Shown piece after piece: positions 6,869 through 14,832 of a stretch of DNA of 64,000 bases. The first letter of the stretch is position 1. Every line of letters starts with the position of its first letter. A program made the position numbers and the translations under genes. A model generated the notes under the pieces. It ran no database searches. It was not told the DNA's origin and saw only the letters and a list, made by a program, of their open reading frames with translations. Origin of the DNA: Caulobacter segnis ATCC 21756 (GTDB taxonomy: Bacteria; Pseudomonadota; Alphaproteobacteria; Caulobacterales; Caulobacteraceae); NCBI RefSeq assembly GCF_000092285.1, contig NC_014100.1, positions 310,001-374,000 of the forward strand, given 5' to 3'.

Positions 6869-8626
6869 TTACGCCCCCAGAACCTCGGGCGTCATCGCCT
6901 CGAAATCCGCCGCCCCCAGCATCACCCCCGCCGCCGCGCCCGGGACTTGCGCCAGGACGCTCTCGGCGAACACGCGAGCCAGGGCGCGCTTGCTTTCAGC
7001 CCAGGCCGTGTCGGCCTCGCCGGCCGCCGCCAGGGCGCCCTTGGCCAGCATCCAGCCGCCGACCACGTCGCCCAGCAGCTTCAGATAGGCCGTGGCGCCG
7101 GACAGGGCGTCGGGCATGGCCTTGGCGCGGCGTTCGACCAGCCAGGCGGTGGCGCCGGCGGCGGCGTCCAGGGCGGCCTCCAGGCGCAGGCCGACGGCCT
7201 TCAGGTCGGAGCTCTTCAGGTCTTCGATGGTGTCGCGGATGTCGTCCATCAGGTCGGCGACCGCCTGGCCCTCGCCCAGCGACAGCTTGCGGCCGACCAG
7301 GTCGATGGCCTGGATGCCGTTGGTGCCCTCGTAGATCGGGGCGATGCGGGCGTCGCGATAGTGCTGGGCCGCGCCGGTCTCCTCGATGAAGCCCATGCCG
7401 CCGTGGATCTGCACGCCTTGCGAGGCCACCCAGACGCCGACGTCGGTCGACCAGGCCTTGGCGATGGGCGTGAGCAGCTCCTCGCGCAGCTTGGCGCTGG
7501 TCCGGGTCGTTTCGTCGGCCGCGGCGCGAGCCAGGTCGGCGGCGACGGCGGTCGACAGACAGATGCCGCGGGCGGCCTCGATGTGAGCCTTCATCAGCAC
7601 CAGCGACCGGCGCACGTCCGGATGGTCGAACAGGCGCGAGGGATAGGCGCCGGTCCAGGCCGAGCGGCCCTGGGCGCGCTCCTGGCTGAAGGCCAGCGCC
7701 TGCTGGTAGGCGCGCTCGGCGATGGCGGTCCCCTGCGTCCCGACCTGCAGGCGCGCGGCGTTCATCATCGTGAACATGTTGGGCAGGCCCTGGCCCAGGC
7801 CCCCGACCAGCTCGGCCTTGGCGCCCTCGAACAGCATCACGCAGGTGGGCGAGCCGTGGATGCCGAGCTTGTGCTCCAGCCCGCCGACCCGCAGGCCGTT
7901 GGCTTCGCCAAGCTTGCCGTCGTCGCCGACCAGCACCTTGGGCGCCAGGAACAGCGAGACGCCCTTCACGCCGGGAGGGGCGTCGGGCGTGCGGGCCAGG
8001 ACAAGGTGGACGATGTTGTCGGCCGCGTCGTGGTCGCCCCAGGTGATGTAGATCTTCTGGCCGGTGATCCGCCAGCCGCCCTCGCCGTCGGGCGTCGCCA
8101 TCGTCGTCAGGGCCGCCAGGTCCGAGCCCGCCTGCGGCTCGGTCAGGTTCATCGTGCCTGTCCACTCGCCCGAGACCAGCTTGGGCAGGTACAGCGCCTT
8201 CTGGCGGTCCGAGCCGTGGTGATCCAGCGCTTCGATGGCGCCCAGGCTCAGCATCGGGCAGAGGCCAAAGGCCATGTTGGCGGCCTGGATCATTTCCAGC
8301 ACCGCGACTTCCAGCGTCTTGGGCAGGCCTTGGCCGCCATGCTCGGGCGCGGCCGCGAGGCCCGCCCAGCCGCCTTCGGCGAACTGCTTGTAGGCGTCGG
8401 CGAAGCCCGGAGCGCAGCGGACGACGCCGTTCTCCAGCTTGGCGCCGACCATGTCGCCTTGACGGTTCAGCGGGGCCAGCACGTCGGCCGCGAAAGCGCC
8501 GGCCGCTTCCAGCACGGCCGCCACGGTGTCGGCGTCCGCCTCGGGGAAGGCGTCGGCCAGTCGGTCGAAGCCCGCCGCATGGCGCAGCGAGAAGGCGAGG
8601 TCACGAACGGGGGCGCGGAAGGTCAT
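6869..8626 (-). CDS. Acyl-CoA dehydrogenase (long form, DmdC/FadE-like)
   Basis: 585 residues. The N-terminal helical domain is followed by MNLTEPQAGSDLAAL and WRITGQKIYITWGDHD (FAD and substrate binding) and, in the C-terminal helical domain, QIHGGMGFIEETGAAQHYRDARIAPIYEGTN with the region that carries the family's catalytic glutamate. A further 120-residue C-terminal helical extension places it in the long acyl-CoA dehydrogenase group that includes 3-methylmercaptopropionyl-CoA dehydrogenase (DmdC). It oxidises an acyl-CoA to the 2-enoyl-CoA using FAD. No other beta-oxidation gene is next to it, so the substrate is unknown. Confidence 0.92.
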   Translation of the reverse strand: MTFRAPVRDLAFSLRHAAGFDRLADAFPEADADTVAAVLEAAGAFAADVLAPLNRQGDMVGAKLENGVVRCAPGFADAYKQFAEGGWAGLAAAPEHGGQGLPKTLEVAVLEMIQAANMAFGLCPMLSLGAIEALDHHGSDRQKALYLPKLVSGEWTGTMNLTEPQAGSDLAALTTMATPDGEGGWRITGQKIYITWGDHDAADNIVHLVLARTPDAPPGVKGVSLFLAPKVLVGDDGKLGEANGLRVGGLEHKLGIHGSPTCVMLFEGAKAELVGGLGQGLPNMFTMMNAARLQVGTQGTAIAERAYQQALAFSQERAQGRSAWTGAYPSRLFDHPDVRRSLVLMKAHIEAARGICLSTAVAADLARAAADETTRTSAKLREELLTPIAKAWSTDVGVWVASQGVQIHGGMGFIEETGAAQHYRDARIAPIYEGTNGIQAIDLVGRKLSLGEGQAVADLMDDIRDTIEDLKSSDLKAVGLRLEAALDAAAGATAWLVERRAKAMPDALSGATAYLKLLGDVVGGWMLAKGALAAAGEADTAWAESKRALARVFAESVLAQVPGAAAGVMLGAADFEAMTPEVLGA

Positions 8627-8773
8627 GGCCGACGAAGCTCCAGGTTATCGGCGTTTCTTTAGGCGCGTGGGCTCGCCGCGCAAAGCCGGCCACAGATTTG
8701 TTCGTCAGGTAACGATCTCGTGATCCGGGAGGCCTTCAAAGCTATGCTGGAGTGACTAAGTCGGGGGAACCGT

Positions 8774-8792
8774 AACTAGTTCTGTTCTAGTT
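8774..8792. promoter_or_regulatory. Inverted repeat AACTAG-N7-CTAGTT upstream of yceI-like gene
   Basis: Six-base arms, 8774-8779 and 8787-8792, flank TTCTGTT just in front of the GAAGGAG ribosome-binding site (8794-8800) of the YceI gene at 8810. The position, 18-36 bases before the start codon, fits an operator or a core-promoter dyad. The regulator is unknown. Confidence 0.35.
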
Positions 8793-8809
8793 CGAAGGAG
8801 ATACTTCCG

Positions 8810-9442
8810 ATGTTCCGTCCTTACGCCTATGCCGCCCTCGCGGCGACCCTGTTCGCCGCCCCGGCCGCCCTGGCCGCGCCGGGCGTCAGCTCCACCAAGC
8901 CCGCCGACCTCCCGGCCGGCCACTACGTGCTCGACAAGACCCACGCTTCGGTCGTGGCCAAGATCAAGCACATGGGGTTCTCGAACTATCAGTTCCGCTT
9001 CACCAAGGTCGACGCCAGCTTCGACTATGATCCCAAGGCTCCGCAGGACGCCAAGATCAAGGTGACCATCGATCCGGGCTCGATCGACACCTCGACCGGC
9101 GCCGACGAGTTCGGCCTGAAGTTCAACAAGGAACTGGCCGGCGACGGCTGGCTGGAAGCCAACAAGTTCCCGACCGCCACCTTCGTCTCGACCAAGGTCG
9201 AGCCGGGCGCGGGCCAGACCGGCAAGGTCTATGGCGACTTCACCCTGCACGGCGTGACCAAGCCGATCGTGCTGGACGTCACCTTCAACGGCGTCGGCTC
9301 GGGCTTCGCGCCCGGCAGCGTCAAGACCGGCTTCTCGGCCTCGACCACCATCAAGCGTTCGGAATTCGGCGTCAGCAAGTACGTGCCGCTGGTCGGCGAC
9401 GACGTCGCGCTGAACATCGAAGTCGAGTTCGACAAGAAGTAA
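8810..9442 (+). CDS. Periplasmic YceI family protein
   Basis: 210 residues with a Sec signal peptide (about 1-22, ending LAAPAALAA). The YceI lipocalin-like fold is clear: YVLDKTHASVVAKIKHMGFS at its N terminus, WLEANKFPTATFVSTKVE in the middle, and LHGVTKPIVLDVTFNGVGSG with a final KSEF-like IKRSEFGVSKYVPLVGDDV block. The family binds polyisoprenoid-type lipids in a beta-barrel. A perfect ribosome-binding site (GAAGGAG) precedes the ATG. A second YceI domain is encoded downstream, fused to cytochrome b561, separated by a strong terminator. Confidence 0.93.
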   Translation: MFRPYAYAALAATLFAAPAALAAPGVSSTKPADLPAGHYVLDKTHASVVAKIKHMGFSNYQFRFTKVDASFDYDPKAPQDAKIKVTIDPGSIDTSTGADEFGLKFNKELAGDGWLEANKFPTATFVSTKVEPGAGQTGKVYGDFTLHGVTKPIVLDVTFNGVGSGFAPGSVKTGFSASTTIKRSEFGVSKYVPLVGDDVALNIEVEFDKK

Positions 9443-9449
9443 GCTTTGG

Positions 9450-9488
9450 GCGCATCGCGCGGTCCCCCGGATCGCGCGATGCGCTTTT
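9450..9488 (+). terminator. Rho-independent terminator after yceI-like gene
   Basis: A perfect 12-base stem, GCGCATCGCGCG (9450-9461) with CGCGCGATGCGC (9473-9484), and an 11-base loop are followed directly by TTTT. This should separate transcription of the free YceI gene from the cytochrome b561-YceI fusion gene. Confidence 0.85.
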
Positions 9489-9525
9489 CCCTTCTCTGTC
9501 TGGCTTTGTCTGTCTGGAGTAACCG

Positions 9526-10830
9526 ATGGCCGCGACCCGCACGCGCTACACGACGGTGGCGATTGTCCTTCACTGGCTGATCGCCGCGACCATCATCTTC
9601 CAGATCATAGTCGGCTGGCGCATGGGCGACGGGCCGAAGGGCTCGCCGACGACCTTCGCGCTGTTCCAGCTGCACAAGTCCATCGGCTTCACGATCCTGC
9701 TGCTCAGCCTGGCGCGCCTGGCCTGGCGGATCTTCAACCGCACGCCGGCGCCGCCCGTCCATCAGCCGCGCTGGGAGCAGATCGCCTCCAAGATCGTGCA
9801 CGTCGGTTTCTACGTGATCATGATCGGCCTGCCGCTGACCGGCTGGATCCTGGTCTCGACCAGCCGCGTGGTCGTGCCGACTCTGTGGTGGGGCGTGATC
9901 CCGTGGCCGCACCTGCCGGGCTTGCCCGAGCTGGCCGCCGGTCCCAAGCACGTCTGGCACGAGATCGGCGAGATCGGTCACGGTGTGCTGGTCAAGCTGA
10001 TCTATCTGCTGCTGGCCCTGCACCTGGGCGCGGTGGCCAAGCACCAGATCCTCGACAAGGACGAGGTGTTCCAGAACATGGTCCCGGGCGCCAAGCCCGG
10101 CCTGAAGGAGCCCCGCGCCTGGCTCGTCGCGGCGGTCGTCGCGGCCGTGGTCGCCGCCGGCTACCTGTTCACCCCGACGCTCAAGACCGCCAAGCCGATC
10201 ACGACTCCGCCCCCGGCCGCCGAAGCCGCGGCGCCGGCCGAGCCCGCCGCGCCGGCGCCGACCGAGCAGGTCGCCCCGGCCGCCGCCGCCCAGCCTGAGG
10301 CCGTCGCCGCCGAACCCGAGTCCGCCTTGAATGACCCCGTCGCCTGGGCCGTCCAGAAGGGCGCGAGCCTGACCTTCTCGGCCGTTTGGTCGGGCAGCCC
10401 GATCGAGGGCCGCTTCAACCGCTGGACCGCCGACATCCTGTTTTCGCCCGAGGCGCTGGACCGCTCGAAGCTGAGCGTCAGCGTCGACATGGCCTCGGCC
10501 GTCACCGGCGACGATCAGCGCGACCAGAGCCTGCCCAGCGGCGACTTCTTCGACACCGCCGCCCATCCCAAGGCGACCTTCACGGCCAGCAAGTTCCGCA
10601 AGACGGGCGAGGGCCAGTACGTCGCCGACGGAACCCTGGACCTGCGCGGCGTGAAAAAGCCGCTCAGCCTGCCGTTTTCCTTGAAGATCGTCGGCGACAC
10701 GGCGACCGCGCGCGGTGTAACCACCCTCGACCGGACCACGTTCGGGGTTGGACAGGGCGAATGGGCGTCAACGGATCAGATCGCGGCCAAGGTGAAGGTC
10801 AGCTTCTCGCTGACCGCCAAGCGGAAATAG
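9526..10830 (+). CDS. Cytochrome b561 - YceI domain fusion protein
   Basis: 434 residues. Residues 1-185 form a bacterial cytochrome b561 domain with four membrane segments and haem-ligand histidines in VLHWLIAA, LHKSIGF, VHVGFYVIMIG and LHLGAVAKHQ. A fifth hydrophobic segment (about 197-215) and a Pro/Ala/Glu-rich linker (about 220-265) lead to a periplasmic YceI domain (about 270-434). Cytochrome b561 and YceI genes are often neighbours; here they are one polypeptide next to a free YceI protein. It probably moves electrons between ubiquinol and a lipid-bound periplasmic partner; that role is inference. Confidence 0.9.
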   Translation: MAATRTRYTTVAIVLHWLIAATIIFQIIVGWRMGDGPKGSPTTFALFQLHKSIGFTILLLSLARLAWRIFNRTPAPPVHQPRWEQIASKIVHVGFYVIMIGLPLTGWILVSTSRVVVPTLWWGVIPWPHLPGLPELAAGPKHVWHEIGEIGHGVLVKLIYLLLALHLGAVAKHQILDKDEVFQNMVPGAKPGLKEPRAWLVAAVVAAVVAAGYLFTPTLKTAKPITTPPPAAEAAAPAEPAAPAPTEQVAPAAAAQPEAVAAEPESALNDPVAWAVQKGASLTFSAVWSGSPIEGRFNRWTADILFSPEALDRSKLSVSVDMASAVTGDDQRDQSLPSGDFFDTAAHPKATFTASKFRKTGEGQYVADGTLDLRGVKKPLSLPFSLKIVGDTATARGVTTLDRTTFGVGQGEWASTDQIAAKVKVSFSLTAKRK

Positions 10831-11738
10831 AGGCCGCGGCCAGCGCCCTGCGCGCCGGCGGTCTCGTCATCCTGCCGACCGAGACCGTCTATGGCCTGGG
10901 CGCCGACGCGGCCAATCCGACGGCGGTGGCGGCGATCTTCGAGGCCAAGGGCCGGCCGCGCTTCAACCCGCTGATCGCCCATGTCGCCGACCTCGAGACC
11001 GCCGAGCGGATCGCCGACTTCGATCACCGCGCCCGCGACCTAGCCCGCGAATTCTGGCCAGGACCGCTGACCATCGTCGCCCCGATCAAGGACGCCTCGG
11101 TCGTGTGCGATTTAGCCCGCGCGGGGCTCGACACCGTGGCCATCCGCGTGCCGGGCCATCCCGTCTCCCGCGCCGTGCTGGCCGCGTTCGGTGGCGCGGT
11201 CGTCGCGCCTTCGGCCAATCGTTCCGGGCGGCCCAGCCCCACCACCTACGCCGACGCCATGGCCGAGACCGGCGACAAGGCCGCGGCCGCCCTCGACGGC
11301 GGTCCCTGCGCCGTGGGGCTGGAATCGACGGTCGTCTCGGTGCTCGACGGCCAGGCCCGGCTGCTACGGCCCGGCGCGGTGACCCGTGTCCAGCTGCAAC
11401 AGATCGTCGGCCCCCTGGCCGAGGCCGACGATGACGCCAAGCGCTCGCCCGGACGCCTCGCCCTCCACTACGCTCCCGACGCGCCGGTGCGGATCAACGC
11501 CAAGGCGCCCAAGCCGGGCGAGGCCTTCCTGGCCTTCGGCGGCGGCGCCAGCGGGGAGGGGGTGTTCAACCTCAGCCCCACCGGCGATCTCGCCGAGGCG
11601 GCGTCGAACCTGTTTTCCTATCTCCGCGCCGCCGACCGCACCCATCCCTCCGCCATCGCCGTCGCCCCGATCCCCGAAGAGGGGTTGGGCGAGGCGATCA
11701 ACGACCGGCTGCGCCGCGCGGCCGGCTTCATCGGCTGA
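10761..11738 (+). CDS. L-threonylcarbamoyladenylate synthase (Sua5/YrdC/YwlC)
   Basis: 325 residues from ATG 10761. The YrdC domain shows LPTETVYGLGADA, KGRPRFNPLIAHV, IRVPGHP and PSANRSGRPSPTT; the C-terminal Sua5 domain begins near SPGRLALHYAPDAPVRI. It makes threonylcarbamoyl-AMP from threonine, bicarbonate and ATP, the first step of the t6A37 tRNA modification. The ATG lies 70 bases inside the preceding fusion gene; the homologous part (EIEAAASALRAGG) begins only after that gene's stop, and no ATG, GTG or TTG fits there. The start is therefore uncertain and translation may be coupled to the upstream gene. Confidence 0.9.
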   Translation: MGVNGSDRGQGEGQLLADRQAEIEAAASALRAGGLVILPTETVYGLGADAANPTAVAAIFEAKGRPRFNPLIAHVADLETAERIADFDHRARDLAREFWPGPLTIVAPIKDASVVCDLARAGLDTVAIRVPGHPVSRAVLAAFGGAVVAPSANRSGRPSPTTYADAMAETGDKAAAALDGGPCAVGLESTVVSVLDGQARLLRPGAVTRVQLQQIVGPLAEADDDAKRSPGRLALHYAPDAPVRINAKAPKPGEAFLAFGGGASGEGVFNLSPTGDLAEAASNLFSYLRAADRTHPSAIAVAPIPEEGLGEAINDRLRRAAGFIG

Positions 11739-11762
11739 CCATTCCAGCGTAGGATCAGGACC

Positions 11763-13174
11763 ATGACCAAGCCCGTTCCCGCCGATATCGTCTCCCGCCT
11801 CAAGGCCGTGCTCGGCGAGGGCGGCTGGAGCCAGGATCCGGACGTGATCGGGCCGATGCTGGTCGAATGGCGCGGTCGCTGGAAGGGCGAGACGCCGCTG
11901 CTGGTCACCCCGCGCACGACCGCCGAGGTCGCGGCCGTGATCGGCATCTGCGCGGCCGAGGGCGTGGCGATCACGCCCCAGGGCGGCAACACCGGCCTCG
12001 TCGCCGGCCAGATCCCGCATGGGGAGATCCTGCTGTCGACCCGCAAGCTGACCGCCGTCCGCGACGTCGATCCGATCGATGACGTCATGGTGCTGGAGGC
12101 GGGGGTCACGCTCTACGAAGCCCACCAGCAGGCCGCCAAGGTCGGCCGGCGCTTCACGGTTGGCGTCGCGTCCGAAGGCTCGTGCACGATCGGCGGGCTG
12201 ATCTCGACCAACGCCGGCGGCACGGCCGTCCTACGCTACGGCATGATGCGCGAGCAGGTGCTGGGGATCGAGGCGGTGCTGCCCACAACGGCGAGATCTG
12301 GAATGGTCTGAAGCGCCTGCGCAAGGACAACACAGGTTACGACCTCAAGCAGCTCCTGATCGGCGCCGAGGGCACGCTGGGCGTGGTCACCGCCGCCAGC
12401 CTGAAAATTCAAGCGCCGCTGGCCTCGCGGGCCGTGGCGATCGTGGGGTTGGGCTCGCCCGCCGACGCCATTCAGCTCCTAGCGCGCGCCAAGGAGGAGA
12501 CGGGCGGCTCGATCGAGGCGTTCGAGCTGATGGGCCTGCTGGGTTTCGCCCTGACCATCCGCAACGTGCCCGGCCTGCGCGATCCGCTGCCGACCGAGCA
12601 TCCCTGGTATGTCCTGATCGAGATCGCCAGCGGCGAGCCCGGCGCGGCCGAGGCGGCGCTGGAGCGGCTGCTGACCGGCGCCCTGGAGAGCGGCCTGATC
12701 GCCGACGCCGCGGTCGCCCAGACCGAGACGCAAGAGAAGGCCTTCTGGCACATCCGCGAAGGCCACTCCGCCGGCCAGAAGCCGGAAGGCGCGGTGTGGA
12801 AGCATGACGTTTCGGTGCCGGTCTCGAAGATCCCCGACTTCATCGCCCGCGCCGACGCGGCGATCGAGCAGGCCTTTCCGGGCACGCGGATCATCGCCTT
12901 CGGCCATGTCGGCGACGGCAATGTCCACTACGACGTGCTCAAGCCCGTCGGCGCCGATGACGACGCTCACGACGTCCAGCGGGAGACCGGCGCCAAGATC
13001 GTCCACGACATCGCCGCCAGCTTCTCCGGTTCGATCAGCGCCGAGCACGGCCTGGGCGCGATGAAGACGGCCGAGGCGCTGACCTACAAGGACCCGATCG
13101 AGGTCGCGGCCCTGCGGGCGATCCGCCTGGCGCTGGACCCCAAGCGGATCATGAACCCGCGGGTGCTGTTCTAG
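11763..13174 (+). pseudogene. FAD-linked oxidase (glycolate/D-2-hydroxyacid dehydrogenase type), split by one frameshift
   Basis: The first frame (11763-12311) encodes the FAD-binding PCMH half (LLVTPRTTAEVAAVIGICAA, TPQGGNTGLVAG, SEGSCTIGGLISTNAGGTAV) and the second (12182-13174, read from about 12287) continues with NGLKRLRKDNTGYDLKQLL, GHVGDGNVHYD and AEHGLG of the C-terminal domain. The junction reads GTGCTGCCC-AC-AACGGCGAG; one missing base, for example a C from a CCCC run, at about 12282-12286 restores a single protein of about 470 residues. Everything else looks intact. It may be a sequencing error or a very recent mutation. Intact relatives oxidise D-lactate, glycolate or D-2-hydroxyglutarate. 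Confidence 0.85.
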
Positions 13175-13463
13175 CCGCGCGCTTCCTCGCCCGCAGGAAC
13201 AGCACGAGCATCACCGCGAAGGCGCCCGCGGGGACCGTGGCCCTGTAGAAGCCCGGCTGCGAGCCCGGCAGCAGGTTGATCGCCCACGGGATGAAGCCCC
13301 AGCGGCCGGTCGTCTGCTCCATCCAGAACGCCCCGACCCCGACAAAGCACATCACCGCCCAAACGGGACGGAACTTCAGGCCTCGGTCGCGCAGCACGAA
13401 GAACAGCGCGACGAACATCGGGATCGGCCAGGCGAGGGCGGCGGCGAGGCCAAGGGTTTGCAT
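13149..13463 (-). CDS. Small membrane protein, unknown function
   Basis: 104 residues with about three hydrophobic segments (1-22, 34-52, 78-97) and a basic C terminus (RARKRAAR), an inner-membrane topology. No family was recognised. Its last 26 bases overlap the 3' end of the convergent FAD oxidase frame. It lies downstream of the small wHTH/membrane-protein operon, with a 42-base gap, and may be the third gene of that unit. Confidence 0.6.
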   Translation of the reverse strand: MQTLGLAAALAWPIPMFVALFFVLRDRGLKFRPVWAVMCFVGVGAFWMEQTTGRWGFIPWAINLLPGSQPGFYRATVPAGAFAVMLVLFLRARKRAARTAPAGS

Positions 13464-13505
13464 GCCTGGCTGGTTAGCCTCGCCGCGCTTCCAGGTCGAG
13501 GTGTT

Positions 13506-13802
13506 TCACGCCTCCGGCACCCCCGCCATCATCGCCTTGAGGGCCGCGAGATGGCCTTTCAGGGCTTCGCGCCCGGGCTTCGACAGCGATAGCCAGGTGC
13601 GTTGGCGGCCCTCGGAAGCGGCCTTCCTGACCTTGACGTAGCCGGCCTCCTCCAAGGTTTTGACGTGCTTGGAGAGGACCGACTCCGAGACGTCCAGCGC
13701 CTCGCGCACCGTGGCGAAGTCGATGGTGTCCACGGCCGCCAGCATGCAGCACATCTGCAGGCGGTTGGGGGCGTGGATCACCGGATCGAGCTCGCCGCTC
13801 AC
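13506..13802 (-). CDS. Winged-helix transcriptional regulator (ArsR/MarR-like)
   Basis: 98 residues from GTG 13802. The protein is one winged helix: IHAPNRLQMCCMLAAVDTIDF, recognition region DVSESVLSKHVKTLEEAGYV and wing VRKAASEGRQRTWLSLSKPG. This is the short regulator group usually annotated as transcriptional regulator with a DNA-binding MarR/ArsR-like domain. The GTG start overlaps the stop codon of the upstream membrane-protein gene by four bases (GTGA), so the two are translationally coupled. Three palindromes in front of the operon (14264-14335) are its likely targets. Confidence 0.85.
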   Translation of the reverse strand: MSGELDPVIHAPNRLQMCCMLAAVDTIDFATVREALDVSESVLSKHVKTLEEAGYVKVRKAASEGRQRTWLSLSKPGREALKGHLAALKAMMAGVPEA

Positions 13803-14251
13803 AGCGGACGCCCGTCGCGCAGGTCGGCGCGGAACGCCGCTTCCCAGACGAAGCCGCCGATGGTGACTATCACGGCGATCAGCCCGGCGAACACGAAGGG
13901 CGCGAGGGCTTCCTTGCGCATGTGGAACAGCCAGGCCGACAGCAGCATCAGGCCGGTCGAGATCGTCGCCAGGCCCACGGAAATCCAGCGGGTTCTCCCG
14001 GCGCGATAGCCGCTGACCCAAAGCCCCGTCCGCTTGATGTAGGCGCGGACCAGCAGGACCAGGCCGGCGATGAACACGCCGTAGTAGACAAGCATGTACG
14101 GCACGGGCGCGGCCTGGACCGCGCAAAGCCCGCCCATCAGCAGGCCCAGCGCCGGGTGATACCAAACCGGCGCCTTGGCGCGCTGGGCCAAGTCGGCGTT
14201 GGCGGCGTCAACCTCGGCCAACATCCGCAGGGCGTCTTCATCTCGGGTCAT
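13799..14251 (-). CDS. Four-helix membrane protein coupled to a wHTH regulator
   Basis: 150 residues from ATG 14251, which follows a good ribosome-binding site (GAGGAGGTC); an upstream in-frame ATG at 14272 falls inside an operator-like palindrome and is less likely. After a charged N-terminal helix (RDEDALRMLAEVDAANADL) there are four hydrophobic segments. No catalytic motif is seen. Gene pairs of a small membrane protein and a downstream short wHTH regulator are common in proteobacteria, often with the membrane protein controlling or being controlled by the regulator; the ligand is unknown. Confidence 0.75.
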   Translation of the reverse strand: MTRDEDALRMLAEVDAANADLAQRAKAPVWYHPALGLLMGGLCAVQAAPVPYMLVYYGVFIAGLVLLVRAYIKRTGLWVSGYRAGRTRWISVGLATISTGLMLLSAWLFHMRKEALAPFVFAGLIAVIVTIGGFVWEAAFRADLRDGRPL

Positions 14252-14263
14252 GGCGACCTCCTC

Positions 14264-14335
14264 ACTTTCCAATGTGGAAAGCTATAACGCCTTACTTTCC
14301 GAGCTGGCAAGTGAAAACTTTCCACCATGGAAAGT
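14264..14335. promoter_or_regulatory. Three tandem operator-like palindromes ACTTTCCA-N3-TGGAAAGT
   Basis: Three 19-base dyads of the same design lie at 14264-14282 (arms ACTTTCCA/TGGAAAGC), 14294-14312 (ACTTTCCG/TGGCAAGT) and 14317-14335 (ACTTTCCA/TGGAAAGT, perfect). They fill the space in front of the membrane-protein/wHTH operon (minus strand) and the DUF1801 gene (plus strand). Centres are 30 and 23 bases apart. Repeated dyads with a 3-base centre next to a wHTH gene indicate autoregulation; this is inference. Confidence 0.7.
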
Positions 14336-14413
14336 GACGGGCTTCGGACTCGACAGCCGATCCCGCCGGATCAATCTGTCCGCATGAGCCGGCTCTTCAG
14401 GTTCTCCAGCGCG

Positions 14414-14782
14414 ATGTCACGCCACCCCGACGTCGAGGCCTGGCTCGGCGGGCCCGACCCGCTGCGCGCCGTCGTGCGGCCGTGGTTCGAAGCCATCCGC
14501 GCGTTGGGCCCCGATATTCGCGAACTGCCGCACGACGGCCATCCGACGGCCTGCGTCGAGGACGCGGCCTTCGCCTATGTCGACGCCTTCAGCGCCCACG
14601 CCAGCATTGGATTCTACGAAGGCGCGTCTCTGCCGGATCCGGCCGGTCTGCTCGAGGGCGGCGGCAAGCGGATGCGGCACGTGAAGCTGCGCTGGGGGGC
14701 GCCTGCGAACGAGGCGGCGCTGCGGGATTTGATCGGCGCGGCCTACGCCGACATGCGCGCGCGGGTCGACGCGGGGGAATAG
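14414..14782 (+). CDS. DUF1801 domain protein
   Basis: 122 residues from ATG 14414 (MSRHPDVEAWL); an in-frame ATG at 14384 would add ten residues. The fold is that of DUF1801/YdhG-like proteins: EAWLGGPDPLRAVVRPWF at the N terminus, a central AFAYVDAFSAHASIGFYEG block and the late KRMRHVKLRWGAPANEAALRDL motif, which corresponds to the family's MRHVKV signature. The function of the family is not known. It is divergent from the wHTH operon and shares the three-palindrome region, so it may be co-regulated. Confidence 0.8.
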   Translation: MSRHPDVEAWLGGPDPLRAVVRPWFEAIRALGPDIRELPHDGHPTACVEDAAFAYVDAFSAHASIGFYEGASLPDPAGLLEGGGKRMRHVKLRWGAPANEAALRDLIGAAYADMRARVDAGE

Positions 14783-14832
14783 TCGCGTGGCCTAGCTAGC
14801 GAAGCCCGGTCGAAGCCTTTATCTCCCGGGCC

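Noticed and set aside
6845..8662. 605-residue plus-strand open frame
   Set aside because: Fully antisense to the acyl-CoA dehydrogenase with intact family motifs; shadow frame.
13506..14165. 219-residue version of the wHTH protein
   Set aside because: The first 120 residues are a shadow of the membrane-protein gene. The GTG at 13802 with a four-base overlap explains the true start.
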